From a virus: a stretch of 64,000 nucleotides of DNA. The notes below the pieces were generated by a model that was not told where the DNA came from, did not search any database, and was given only the letters and a program-made list of their open reading frames with translations. Positions 32,354 to 40,915 of the stretch are shown in pieces (position 1 is the stretch's first letter; the number at the start of each line of letters is the position of its first letter). The stretch covers positions 62,001 to 126,000 of IMG/VR virus record IMGVR_UViG_3300045971_000149, one strand, 5' to 3'. The translations under genes and the position numbers were made by a program.

Positions 32354-33332
32354 TTATTGGTATCACTTTTCTTTTTGGTATTTTACTATCAGCTGAACTA
32401 ACGCATGTGGGAGTGATACATTTTGCAGGAGCATTAAAAATAGTAAACCCGTTATCTAACGTTCCTAACATAGTATCGTGACAACTGTAACCACGTTTCA
32501 CTTCGTTAGACTTAATTATAACACTTTGATGACCACTATTGCAAGTCCAATCTGTAAACTTATTAAACCCGAATGAATTGAATCGTTCAGCTTGGTCAAG
32601 CAAGTATTCTGTATTATGGTTATCATATAACGCTATCTGATATATAGCTGCTCCGTTACTCCGCTGTGGGAATCCGGTTTGCATGAGTTTAATCATATCA
32701 TCAGTGTATCCGCTTACTATGTTAGAAGCAGTTAAGTCGCTTTGCGGTTTAAGTGTAACATTAATACCTTGCCTATTAAAATTAACTAATCGATCATACA
32801 GCTCGTAAAACTTTCCGGGTACCATAACTTGATTTACAGTAACATGTACATTATCGTCTATTAACTGTAACAGTTTGTCACTGAACTGATCTTCTTTTGA
32901 AAACTCGTCGTGATAGCTGGCAGTTATGCTTCTACGTTGTAACATACTTGTAGAATCTGCCCAATTTCTCCACCAATTCTTACTAGGTGATAAGTTAGTA
33001 GTCATATGAATACTTTGATACGGTGTTTGAATACCATCATCAAGGTGCTTCGTTAACTCTAGAAGATGTTTATAAGCAGTAGGTTCACCACCACTAAAAC
33101 TCCAATGAAATTGGTTAAAACCATTAGATCTAGCTTGCGACTTAATTTCGTCTATTGTGTGTTTATATAGTTCTAACGGCTGGTAATCTAGAGTATCTGA
33201 TCTAGCATACGGCCAACAATAACTGCATTTATAATTACAAAATCGACCTAAAATCCAACTCACAGAAAACAATTGAGAATCGAGCATAGTCCGTTGACCA
33301 AAAACTTTTATAGTTTTCCATGGGATGTTCAT
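32343..33332 (-). CDS. Radical SAM protein (8 of 8)
   Basis: 329 residues. CNYKCSYC at C32/C36/C39, SFSGGEPTAYKHLLEL, and DWTCNSGHQSVIIKSNEVKR with CHD and CITPTC at the C-terminus. First gene of the minus-strand unit 33332 to 28331. No Shine-Dalgarno; a late promoter core lies 5 nt upstream. Confidence 0.85.
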   Translation of the reverse strand: MNIPWKTIKVFGQRTMLDSQLFSVSWILGRFCNYKCSYCWPYARSDTLDYQPLELYKHTIDEIKSQARSNGFNQFHWSFSGGEPTAYKHLLELTKHLDDGIQTPYQSIHMTTNLSPSKNWWRNWADSTSMLQRRSITASYHDEFSKEDQFSDKLLQLIDDNVHVTVNQVMVPGKFYELYDRLVNFNRQGINVTLKPQSDLTASNIVSGYTDDMIKLMQTGFPQRSNGAAIYQIALYDNHNTEYLLDQAERFNSFGFNKFTDWTCNSGHQSVIIKSNEVKRGYSCHDTMLGTLDNGFTIFNAPAKCITPTCVSSADSKIPKRKVIPINAT

Positions 33333-33337
33333 AATGT

Positions 33338-33345
33338 TATTTAAT
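33338..33345 (-). promoter_or_regulatory. T4-type late promoter core
   Basis: ATTAAATA on the minus strand, 5 nt before the ATG at 33332. Confidence 0.55.
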
Positions 33346-33381
33346 TGTGTACTTTATGCTAATGCAGAATACTGACTACTG

Positions 33382-33389
33382 ACTAAATA
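33382..33389 (+). promoter_or_regulatory. T4-type late promoter core
   Basis: ACTAAATA ends 7 nt before the ATG at 33397. Confidence 0.6.
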
Positions 33390-33396
33390 CTGTACT

Positions 33397-34140
33397 ATGA
33401 TGCCATTTCTACATACCAAATTCCTTACGTACACAGAAGCAAACGTAATTCAGTTTAGCAATACTGTAGCGGTAAAACGCTTACCTACTACTGCTAGATT
33501 AGATGTTACTGCTACTGATGTAACTATGTGGACAAATGAAGTTGATCCTGTAGGGTTTTCTCAAGTTAGTTGCTATAATGCATATCTATTTGAAAATACA
33601 GGAACATATCATTTAATAAGTGTTGATAATACATTTAACATTTACTCGGATTTATATAAAGAAAGCATTAACAGTAATGCATATAAAATGGCAACTCCTG
33701 TATCTTCTGATCAAACAGTAATCGGAGATACAGGAAACAACCCGCTATTTCCAAATACTACTCCGTTATATTACAGTAAGTATTCTATGCCTGATGGGTA
33801 CGGCCCTCCGTTTATGCTAGATTATATGACCGGGGCACTTACAGATGTTGCAGCATTACTGAAACAATTTATTAATGAATGGACAGTGATGTTTCAAGTT
33901 CTAAAACAATACGGCCACCCATTTCCTGTAACAATCGAAGTAGTTGATAGATTGCGAACAGGTAGTAATGAATATACTCATTATAAATTTACTCACCCTT
34001 TTAAGTTAGGAGTAAATGATGGAATTGATGCTGCGATTACAAAGGTAGACAGATTATTGCATGGAATAAATTCCGACCCTACAATAATATTAGATATATC
34101 AACTTATGCGAGACAACAATGGTTACCACTGAAAATTTAA
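33397..34140 (+). CDS. Hypothetical virion-type protein
   Basis: 247 residues, Thr/Asn-rich with long beta-prone segments, typical of phage structural proteins. A helical stretch (ALTDVAALLKQFINEWTVMF) lies at about 148-170. No family recognised. Has no Shine-Dalgarno and a late promoter core 7 nt upstream. Overlaps the next gene by 22 bases. Confidence 0.65.
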   Translation: MMPFLHTKFLTYTEANVIQFSNTVAVKRLPTTARLDVTATDVTMWTNEVDPVGFSQVSCYNAYLFENTGTYHLISVDNTFNIYSDLYKESINSNAYKMATPVSSDQTVIGDTGNNPLFPNTTPLYYSKYSMPDGYGPPFMLDYMTGALTDVAALLKQFINEWTVMFQVLKQYGHPFPVTIEVVDRLRTGSNEYTHYKFTHPFKLGVNDGIDAAITKVDRLLHGINSDPTIILDISTYARQQWLPLKI

Positions 34141-34340
34141 ATTGCATGGTAGTACTCTATTTAAATGATGCAAAAGTTGCTAGGGTCCCTTGTAATTTTT
34201 TGCAACATTTAATGCTTAATGATGTTTTAACTTATTTCGGACATCTTAATATCGAAACACTTAAATTCTACACAGATCTTAGTGTAGAAATGAACGGTGT
34301 GACAATTTTTAAGAAACCGTTAACTCAACTTATCGGTTAA
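34119..34340 (+). CDS. Small hypothetical protein
   Basis: 73 residues (MVTTENLNCMVVLYLNDAKV). A mixed alpha/beta sequence that could be a chaperone or partner of the preceding protein. Its end overlaps the convergent glycosyltransferase gene by 11 bases. Function unknown. Confidence 0.55.
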   Translation: MVTTENLNCMVVLYLNDAKVARVPCNFLQHLMLNDVLTYFGHLNIETLKFYTDLSVEMNGVTIFKKPLTQLIG

Positions 34341-34998
34341 AGTAATTTTTCAACCAATCAAAATCGTTGATCAATTTAATTGCTTCAGTATTACCCGAGT
34401 TAAGTGTACCGTATTTTCTCCCTAATACTGCGCCATCTATAGAATATTCGCTGTAGTCGCCGTTAGCAATAGTACACCATGTATCGAGGCGCTGTTCGGT
34501 TTCGGTATTAACTTGCCTGTCTATACTTTTACTGCTAAGTTTAACGCATTCTCTAAATGCTGACTTCCAAGTATTAAATGGGTCAGTATTAAATCGAGTT
34601 ATACTTGCAACCTGATCAATTGCCATGAAGTGCTTACTGATCGAAGTTGTCATATCGATGCTATTAACATCCAATGCTGCTGTAGCAATACGGGGCAACA
34701 GTTTAACTCCACCGTTACCGTATGCTAATCCGTTAAGAGGATTAACTGCTCTATATACACAAACGATATCTTCTAGATCTAATTCAGGAGTTTGAAAATT
34801 AAAGTCCTCTGCTATTTCAGAGTCACCATCTACTACCCAAAATCTAGTTGTAAAGCAGTTGTTAGCCGCATTGATATGAGCATTATGTATTCCTTTGACT
34901 CCGTGTATTCTACGAGCAAACGGAAACCGATTCTTTAATCTTTCCCAATTAGCATCGGCATTAGATTCGTTATACGATATAAATGCAATATCAAACAT
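34330..34998 (-). CDS. GT-A-like glycosyltransferase, pair 1 copy A
   Basis: 222 residues. FDIAFISYNESNADANWERL, GVKGIHNAHINAANN and FWVVDGDSEI (a DxD-type metal site, here DGD) give a GT-A nucleotide-sugar fold. Closely related to the 34991 product (shared YNESNA/YDEPNA, GVKG, AA.N, NGLAYGNG). Lacks that protein's C-terminal extension. Likely transfers a sugar to a virion or surface acceptor; substrate unknown. Confidence 0.7.
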   Translation of the reverse strand: MFDIAFISYNESNADANWERLKNRFPFARRIHGVKGIHNAHINAANNCFTTRFWVVDGDSEIAEDFNFQTPELDLEDIVCVYRAVNPLNGLAYGNGGVKLLPRIATAALDVNSIDMTTSISKHFMAIDQVASITRFNTDPFNTWKSAFRECVKLSSKSIDRQVNTETEQRLDTWCTIANGDYSEYSIDGAVLGRKYGTLNSGNTEAIKLINDFDWLKNYFNR

Positions 34999-35890
34999 GT
35001 TTACTCATTACCCACAAAATTTGTTCTTTGGTTTGATTATATTGATCTGCAAAGGTGTCGACAATAAACTCGCTAGTTACTGGATCAAGCAACACTGTTT
35101 TTATACCTAACTCTTGCTCGATTAGATTACCGTATTCTGTTATAGCAGACGTAACATCGAGAGAAGAAACTTCTTTCCAAACATCTTTCAGTTTGTCAAA
35201 GTCTCGTACATCAAGGTGATTCCACTCAGTGCAGTTTGTTTTATAACAGCCGTGCCTTGCTCCGAGGATTGCCCATAGTCCATTGTCAACATGAGATCCA
35301 ATATTCATCCAGGCCTTTAGTCTATGCAGGTTATGCCAGTGTAGTTTTTTAATGTCCTTTTCTTTAGGAAGCAGGCCGTTAACTAAACTCATCTTAACAC
35401 CTTCTCTAAATCCCGCACGCCATGCTTGATAAGGACTTGCATTAGGATAGGTAACTGAGAAGCTATCCATCATCGGAATGTATCCTGCTTCCCAACAAAA
35501 GTCTACAGCATTTTTATCTACTGCTGCTGCTTCGTGAGTTCGCATGTTTAATACAAAGTCCTTGCGCCATAACTTTAAACTGCCGTTACCGTACCGTAAG
35601 CCGTTAAGCACATTAAGTCCTGGCCAGCTACATGCATCGGTAGAATCTGGAAGTTCTACCACTTGGTCGAAGAATCTTGTATCTACAATGTTATCTGCAT
35701 CGACTGTAATAAACCAATCAGTTTCGCTAAGATTAGCGGCTGCTTTATGGCATTCGTCACTGCCTTTAACGCCATGCACTCGTTTAGCCCACATACATTT
35801 ATCAACAAGGTCTGCCCAATTCTGTTCTGCGTTGGGCTCGTCATAGCTCATAAAAATGCAATCAAGTTCTGTGATGTTTAATTTTATCAT
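34991..35890 (-). CDS. GT-A-like glycosyltransferase, pair 1 copy B
   Basis: 299 residues from the ATG at 35890, which overlaps the upstream TGA (ATGA). CIFMSYDEPNAEQNWADLVD, GVKGSDECHKAAANL and FITVDADNIVDTRFF (DxD motif DAD), then GLNVLNGLRYGNGSLKLW. Overlaps copy A by 8 bases, so the paralogues are co-translated. Confidence 0.75.
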   Translation of the reverse strand: MIKLNITELDCIFMSYDEPNAEQNWADLVDKCMWAKRVHGVKGSDECHKAAANLSETDWFITVDADNIVDTRFFDQVVELPDSTDACSWPGLNVLNGLRYGNGSLKLWRKDFVLNMRTHEAAAVDKNAVDFCWEAGYIPMMDSFSVTYPNASPYQAWRAGFREGVKMSLVNGLLPKEKDIKKLHWHNLHRLKAWMNIGSHVDNGLWAILGARHGCYKTNCTEWNHLDVRDFDKLKDVWKEVSSLDVTSAITEYGNLIEQELGIKTVLLDPVTSEFIVDTFADQYNQTKEQILWVMSKHV

Positions 35891-36435
35891 AATTTTGATC
35901 CCCACACACTAATCTTCTCAAGTGTGTCTAATTCTAATTCTAGTGTTTTATCTATGCTCAATTGGTAGATATCGATTTTGTATTTTTTCAATAGCGCAGT
36001 TGGGTCGTTGTACTTAGTAACATAAATTATACTATCGCCGTACCCTGCAGATATAGTTGTCTTGAAGTAATATTTAGACTGGGTAGACAATCTAGATGAA
36101 TCAAATAATAATGTTAACTTATCGGAATGTTCAAACTCGATGTTAAGTTGATCAATGAATACTGTTCTATAATTTAAATCTCTAACTACATTGTTTGCTC
36201 TAGCGGATTTATTAATAGTTGTAGATAATTTAGGGATAGGCTCAGCGTATCCAGTATTTGTTATACTAACAAAATACTCATGTAGCCGAAGAGGCCCTGA
36301 AATAAATTCAAGTGCAGTAGATTCCTGAATACGTGCTTCGCATTTTTTGTGTGGAATATCGTTATGAGGTGATCCGCCTATACTGTATATTTCAAAAGTA
36401 TCAACATCATATAGTAGATAGAAATCAGTGTCCAT
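35887..36435 (-). CDS. Hypothetical protein
   Basis: 182 residues, beta-rich (MDTDFYLLYDVDTFEIYSIG), no family recognised. Sits between two glycosyltransferase pairs with overlaps on both sides, so it is probably part of the same glycosylation or fibre-maturation unit. Confidence 0.6.
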   Translation of the reverse strand: MDTDFYLLYDVDTFEIYSIGGSPHNDIPHKKCEARIQESTALEFISGPLRLHEYFVSITNTGYAEPIPKLSTTINKSARANNVVRDLNYRTVFIDQLNIEFEHSDKLTLLFDSSRLSTQSKYYFKTTISAGYGDSIIYVTKYNDPTALLKKYKIDIYQLSIDKTLELELDTLEKISVWGSKL

Positions 36436-37246
36436 ATAAAGCCTCTAATGTTTTTATAGTAGACTCGTGTATAATATCTTTGTTTACATAATGAAGCAGC
36501 TCGTGTTGTTTCCATACTCCGAGGCTAACTTGTCCTGTGATGTCCATAGAAAATCTAAGTCTATCGGTCCAATCAATAACGTGGTCACTCCACCCTTGTA
36601 CCATGCCCTTCATATGTGTGATGCTAGGTGTGTCATGCGATACTGCTAAGTCAACGATATCTAACATACTTACTGCTAATGCAAATGCTTCATCGGTAGG
36701 AATCGAGGTCATATGCTCTGCCGAAATTAAATCTTTCAAAAAATATTGCGGATTGTTAGTGACTAATTTTACAGTATCAAAGAACTCTTTAGAAATTGCA
36801 GCATCTTTTTTAAAGTAAGTCCATGCATTATAAACATCAGGTAACTTATTATCTTCGAATACTTTGCGATAATAACCAAACTTGATCTTCTTGCCTTCAA
36901 ATGTTTTGGCCGATGATGCGACTGCTATATCTCGGTCTTTTACCATATCCCAATAATGCGACATATCTTTTAAAAATAGCATATCCGAATCGAGTAATAC
37001 AGTTTCATCGTACACTGCATAATCAAGAGCACGTGATCTAGCATCCATACCTAAGGGCCCGTTGTACGTGATTACGTTATCAAATATCGGGTATAACTCT
37101 ATTACTTTAGCAGGGTTGTTTGTAACTATTGCTACTTTATTATACTCATCCGGTTGTGTTATTTTTATAGATAACGCACACGCATATGCTAATCTAGTGT
37201 AGTCAATAGAATCAGTGTCTAATGCAAATAACAAATATCCTCTCAT
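36425..37246 (-). CDS. GT8-like glycosyltransferase, pair 2 copy A
   Basis: 273 residues. LLFALDTDSIDYTRLAYACA, KVAIVTNNPAK and ETVLLDSDMLFLKDM (DxD motif DSD) fit a GT8-like GT-A fold. Paralogous to the 37243 product. Overlaps both neighbours. Confidence 0.7.
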   Translation of the reverse strand: MRGYLLFALDTDSIDYTRLAYACALSIKITQPDEYNKVAIVTNNPAKVIELYPIFDNVITYNGPLGMDARSRALDYAVYDETVLLDSDMLFLKDMSHYWDMVKDRDIAVASSAKTFEGKKIKFGYYRKVFEDNKLPDVYNAWTYFKKDAAISKEFFDTVKLVTNNPQYFLKDLISAEHMTSIPTDEAFALAVSMLDIVDLAVSHDTPSITHMKGMVQGWSDHVIDWTDRLRFSMDITGQVSLGVWKQHELLHYVNKDIIHESTIKTLEALYGH

Positions 37247-38079
37247 TTGCTTAGTTCCAATAGTTTATCTAAATTTGCCAATAAACTTCGTTTATTCATA
37301 ATATGAACATCCTGACCTTGACATTTTGTTAAAGCATAATCATCACCGCTTAATCTCTTTAATAAGAACACAAGTGATCCGTCGTTGTCTACTTTTAGTA
37401 TTTCGTCAGTATCTCTATAAAACAAAGGCACTGGTAGTTCGCCGTGCCACATATCTTCGGGAAAACCGTTCATTGTAAAACATGCAATGCTGAATGCAAA
37501 GTCGTTTCTAAACTGGCGACTATCAAATTCGTACAATTGAGAAAAGTAAGAATATTCTTCTTTGATGTAATTAACTAAGTTAAACAGTATCTCAACTTCG
37601 GGAGTTTTGCTAAACATAATGTTAGTGGCCCATAGTTGGCGAATTGAATTGGGACTTATTCTATAATCAGTGTAGCTGTGTGTTTCCTGTTGTAATTCCA
37701 TCATCCCCGGAGTGATTAGAAAATCATGAGGGTCGTCCCAAAACTTACCAAGGGTATCACTAAACACAAGAAAGTCGCTGTCGATTACTAATGTCCTATC
37801 ATATGGGGTAATTGAATATGCTAGCGATCGAGAACCATTAAAGAACGGCAACTTCTCCCCGGCTAATACTCTTTGATTAGTGCTATCATTAGTAATCTCT
37901 ATAAGTTGATCAAACGGCAATACTTTAAACTTTGATTTAACATTATTAATAGTAGTGATGTCGGCAACTAACGATACAGGTACATTTAAATGTTTAACAA
38001 CAAGAGAAGCAGCTAATACAGCTTGTGATCCGTAGTCCATTATCCCGTCGTGGGCAAAAATTAAACATCCACAATTCAT
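37243..38079 (-). CDS. GT8-like glycosyltransferase, pair 2 copy B
   Basis: 278 residues. CLIFAHDGIMDYGSQAVLAA, VPVSLVADITT and RTLVIDSDFLVFSDTLGKFW (DSD). Same domain order as copy A with low identity, so an old duplication. ATGA-type overlaps join it to the genes on both sides. Confidence 0.7.
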   Translation of the reverse strand: MNCGCLIFAHDGIMDYGSQAVLAASLVVKHLNVPVSLVADITTINNVKSKFKVLPFDQLIEITNDSTNQRVLAGEKLPFFNGSRSLAYSITPYDRTLVIDSDFLVFSDTLGKFWDDPHDFLITPGMMELQQETHSYTDYRISPNSIRQLWATNIMFSKTPEVEILFNLVNYIKEEYSYFSQLYEFDSRQFRNDFAFSIACFTMNGFPEDMWHGELPVPLFYRDTDEILKVDNDGSLVFLLKRLSGDDYALTKCQGQDVHIMNKRSLLANLDKLLELSK

Positions 38080-38426
38080 AAATTAACAATTGCTTTGATT
38101 GTTCGTTTCTTTTTTAAGGCATCAATATCCAATGTGTATTGGTTGATTACAGTAAAATATGTATTTGTAATCTGTTCTCTAAATTTAACAAGATCATCAA
38201 CTCGAATTGGATTTTGAGTATCATCAAGCAAGATTACTGAGTTGGTACCTTCGACTGGTGTTATTAAATTTAAGAAAACAATTAAATTTCTATCGATGTA
38301 AAATCTCCCACCATTGTATCCAATAGTGAGATCTGATTTAAGTTTTTCTTGTAACCGTAATTTTTCTAAATATAGAGTTCGTCTAAACTTAGAGATTTCG
38401 AGAGCTTTTTCTAAACGAGTATCCAC
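38076..38426 (-). CDS. Hypothetical protein, GTG start
   Basis: 116 residues from a GTG at 38426 with AGGAAAAATATT upstream. The N-terminal 30 residues are a charged helix (EKALEISKFRRTLYLEKLRL), followed by beta segments. First gene of the minus unit running through the four glycosyltransferases. Function unknown. Confidence 0.6.
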   Translation of the reverse strand: MDTRLEKALEISKFRRTLYLEKLRLQEKLKSDLTIGYNGGRFYIDRNLIVFLNLITPVEGTNSVILLDDTQNPIRVDDLVKFREQITNTYFTVINQYTLDIDALKKKRTIKAIVNL

Positions 38427-38473
38427 AATATTTTTCCTATTGTGTTAATTATACACGAACTTAATATGAAAGA

Positions 38474-39334
38474 TCAAGTAAATGCGGTATTTACAATGTT
38501 AGAAGTTGGAAGTAATCCAGTAAATGCGCCTGTTGCAGCCAATCGGTACACATTCATTTGAACACCGGGACTAACATTATCTGGGCCACCGCTGATGCCG
38601 ACGTGCCCATCTTGTAACACTAGCATAAATCTGCATCCTTGATCACTAGTAATCTGTAATGAAAGAGTCAAATTATTTGAAGTATATGCACCACCACCTG
38701 TATTTGAATACAGTGTTAACAAATTGGATGGGGATTTGTTGCCTCTAGCATTCCAAGCATTAGTAAAATCAGCATAGGTAACTGTATAATTTACCGCGGC
38801 TAACTCAGTATGCCATGCAACGTCTTGAGCAGTATTTTGATTAGGCCCTGCTCCAACTATCTTAAATGTGCCACCTTGGTTAAAGTAAGTGTATAAGTTA
38901 CTAGTGGTACCAAAATCATTAGTAGTTTGACCAATATTGGTTCCTGCCCAATTTCCGGTACCAGTAATCTGTTCAACCAATGTTTGAGTTCGCTGATTAG
39001 CTGCTATGTTAAGGCGATTAGTTAGTAGAGAATTAGCAATTCCATCTAATAACACTAAATTAGTATACGAAATAGTGCCGCTAACTGTGAATAATGAAGG
39101 CCAATTAACTCCGTTTTGATGAAGGTAACATGTGTTAACATCATTTACCAGGTGTTGCCATTGTAACGCAGTAATAACATTAGTTGGGTTAACTAGTGAT
39201 GATGTTAAAATTTGTTCATAGCCGTAGCCTGCTGCGTATCCGCCGTATCCGCTACCGAACCCCAGTACTCCGTCGACCTTAACTTGAACAGCATTATAGT
39301 CTGCTCCGTAAATAATTTGTCCAATGCCTGCCAT
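38474..39334 (-). CDS. Virion-type protein
   Basis: 286 residues, Gly/Thr/Asn-rich and beta-prone (GFGSGYGGYAAGYGYEQILT near the N-terminus), typical of fibre or baseplate-associated proteins. GGAG lies 8 nt before the ATG, and the divergent late promoter pair is upstream. No family recognised. Confidence 0.65.
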   Translation of the reverse strand: MAGIGQIIYGADYNAVQVKVDGVLGFGSGYGGYAAGYGYEQILTSSLVNPTNVITALQWQHLVNDVNTCYLHQNGVNWPSLFTVSGTISYTNLVLLDGIANSLLTNRLNIAANQRTQTLVEQITGTGNWAGTNIGQTTNDFGTTSNLYTYFNQGGTFKIVGAGPNQNTAQDVAWHTELAAVNYTVTYADFTNAWNARGNKSPSNLLTLYSNTGGGAYTSNNLTLSLQITSDQGCRFMLVLQDGHVGISGGPDNVSPGVQMNVYRLAATGAFTGLLPTSNIVNTAFT

Positions 39335-39365
39335 GTTTCAAACTCCATTGATTAATTTTGATACT

Positions 39366-39387
39366 GTATTTATATGACTATAAATAC
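39366..39387. promoter_or_regulatory. Palindromic divergent late promoter pair
   Basis: GTATTTATA (39366-39374), a TGAC spacer, and TATAAATAC (39379-39387) form a perfect inverted repeat. Each arm is a consensus T4-type late promoter core facing outward, one for each divergent gene. Confidence 0.8.
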
Positions 39388-39411
39388 CTGTATAAAAATA
39401 AAGGATTCGAG

Positions 39412-39831
39412 ATGAGTGACTATATCTTACAAGACATTACTAAAATTGAAAAAGAAGAAATTTACGTCAAAGCACTGCGTACTCCTATCACTCGAGATAT
39501 CCAAGTAATACTCTCAGTATGTAAAGGTGTTACGGTATGGAAAGACGACGAAGTGCATGGCGGAGTGATGATGATAGGAAACCAATTGGTTGGGGCATCT
39601 ATGGGGCACGGAAAATGGGTTCCAGGTTGGCCACTTTTGATAAACTGGGCACATACTCAAGCAGATACGTTTGACGCTGTTATCCAAGATGAAAAAACTG
39701 CTGACCTAACAATAAAACTAGGTGCTGTATCTAAAGTATTACTTCCAAATGGGTTTTTCCGAGTAACATTTGAAAAATCACACACTGAGGAAGTATTGGC
39801 AACTATTGACCTATTTAATATTACCCCGTAA
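39412..39831 (+). CDS. Hypothetical protein
   Basis: 139 residues from the ATG at 39412, preceded by AAAGGA; a frame starting at 39358 crosses the promoter. Mixed alpha/beta (VCKGVTVWKDDEVHGGVMMI). Function unknown; probably late, given the consensus late promoter upstream. Confidence 0.65.
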   Translation: MSDYILQDITKIEKEEIYVKALRTPITRDIQVILSVCKGVTVWKDDEVHGGVMMIGNQLVGASMGHGKWVPGWPLLINWAHTQADTFDAVIQDEKTADLTIKLGAVSKVLLPNGFFRVTFEKSHTEEVLATIDLFNITP

Positions 39832-39837
39832 AAACTT

Positions 39838-40284
39838 ATGGCATGCCGGATATTAATTATGGGCCTTCCGGGCTCGGGTAAAACCACACTTGCAAACTTG
39901 CTATCCAAAAGGTTGCAGGCAGATTGGTTTAATGCTGACGAAGTACGAAAGCAAAATGAAGATTGGGATTTTAGCATTACTGGTAGAATTAGACAAAGTG
40001 AACGTATGCGAGCATTATGTGATGCAAGCACAAAAGAGTTCGCTATTGCTGATTTTGTGTGTCCGTTGCCTGAAATGCGAGAAAACTTTTCAGCACATTG
40101 GACAATATGGCTTGACACAATACAAGAAAGCCGTTATACTGATACTAACAAAGCTTTTAACCCACCTAGTAGCTATGACTTTCGGCTTTCAACCCGAGAT
40201 GCAGAAATGTGGGCGTTATTCATTTCAGAATACATATTAGCTATAACAGCAGAAAGATGCGTGATTCGAACATCCGAAGTTTAG
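39838..40284 (+). CDS. APS kinase-like P-loop protein
   Basis: 148 residues. ILIMGLPGSGKTTLANLLSK is the Walker A region; FNADEVRKQNEDWDFSITGR and IADFVCPLPEMRENF, then SRYTDTNKAF and YDFRL, follow the order of adenylylsulfate kinases (CysC), although shorter than bacterial CysC (about 200). Such enzymes make PAPS, the donor for the sulfotransferase at 23003. A different small-molecule kinase is possible. Confidence 0.65.
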   Translation: MACRILIMGLPGSGKTTLANLLSKRLQADWFNADEVRKQNEDWDFSITGRIRQSERMRALCDASTKEFAIADFVCPLPEMRENFSAHWTIWLDTIQESRYTDTNKAFNPPSSYDFRLSTRDAEMWALFISEYILAITAERCVIRTSEV

Positions 40285-40493
40285 CTAAAGCAGTTAGTTG
40301 GCGAGTAACTGGTACCGTTGATACTTTTATTATCAGTTGGTTCATTACAGGGCAACCGTTATTAGCTACTGGAATTGCACTAACAGAAATTATAACAAAA
40401 GTATTTTTGTTTTGGGTTCACGAACGAGCATGGAATAAAATAAATTGGGGAAGAGCAGATGTTGTACCAACCGTTAAAAACGCAAACGATTAA
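40257..40493 (+). CDS. DUF2061-type membrane protein
   Basis: 78 residues from the ATG at 40257. SLAKAVSWRVTGTVDTFIIS, then a second membrane helix and HERAWNKINWG, are characteristic of DUF2061 proteins. I recall these being encoded next to sulfate-activation genes in bacteria. It overlaps the APS-kinase-like gene by 28 bases, in agreement with that association. Confidence 0.75.
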   Translation: MRDSNIRSLAKAVSWRVTGTVDTFIISWFITGQPLLATGIALTEIITKVFLFWVHERAWNKINWGRADVVPTVKNAND

Positions 40494-40704
40494 GCTTGCA
40501 CCAACCGAAACACTAGAATACAATGCCTTAACAGGTGTTGTATTTGTTCCACAGCTTGACTCCAAAATTTATCTACATTGGATGGCCGGCGACAAGATCC
40601 GTGCCACATTCACGATGACCTACTCTACTAGAGTAGAGGGCGAATTTAAAATTATAAATGGTTCTGGAAAAGAAACAAGCATTATGGTAATACCTCTCGA
40701 TTGA
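40459..40704 (+). CDS. Small beta-rich protein
   Basis: 81 residues (MLYQPLKTQTIKLAPTETLE). GGGGAAGAG lies upstream of the ATG, which overlaps the DUF2061 gene. Looks like a small beta sandwich; function unknown. Confidence 0.55.
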   Translation: MLYQPLKTQTIKLAPTETLEYNALTGVVFVPQLDSKIYLHWMAGDKIRATFTMTYSTRVEGEFKIINGSGKETSIMVIPLD

Positions 40705-40729
40705 CATCTGCTGTAAAACCTGTTATAAT
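40701..40729 (+). promoter_or_regulatory. Consensus sigma70 promoter
   Basis: TTGACA (40701-40706), 17 bp, TATAAT (40724-40729), only 6 nt before the ATG at 40736. The TGA at 40702-40704 is the stop codon of the preceding 40459-40704 gene, repeating the stop-in-promoter arrangement of the left array. Confidence 0.9.
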
Positions 40730-40735
40730 TAAAGC

Positions 40736-40915
40736 ATGAACAAAGAAATTAACGAATTGCAATTGCCCGTTGTTACAGATGCGCAGATAGAGCAATGGAA
40801 GTCTACTTGGGACGGAGTAAGTAATCCACCCGACTGGGTACATGCACATATGTTGAAACAAATTCAACAGTCAAATACTGACTGGAATGAAATTCAAAGA
40901 AAGTTTCATAAATGA
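40736..40915 (+). CDS. 59-residue hypothetical protein
   Basis: MNKEINELQLPVVTDAQIEQ and onward, Trp-rich and helical. The ATG is just 6 nt after the -10 box, predicting a leaderless transcript. The TGA overlaps the next ATG (ATGA). Too short for many ORF filters. Confidence 0.7.
   Translation: MNKEINELQLPVVTDAQIEQWKSTWDGVSNPPDWVHAHMLKQIQQSNTDWNEIQRKFHK

Noticed and set aside
31665-33332. RiPP biosynthetic cluster as a firm call
   Set aside because: A small peptide, radical SAM and methyltransferase genes are present, but there is no leader/core pattern, protease or exporter; retained only as a hypothesis.
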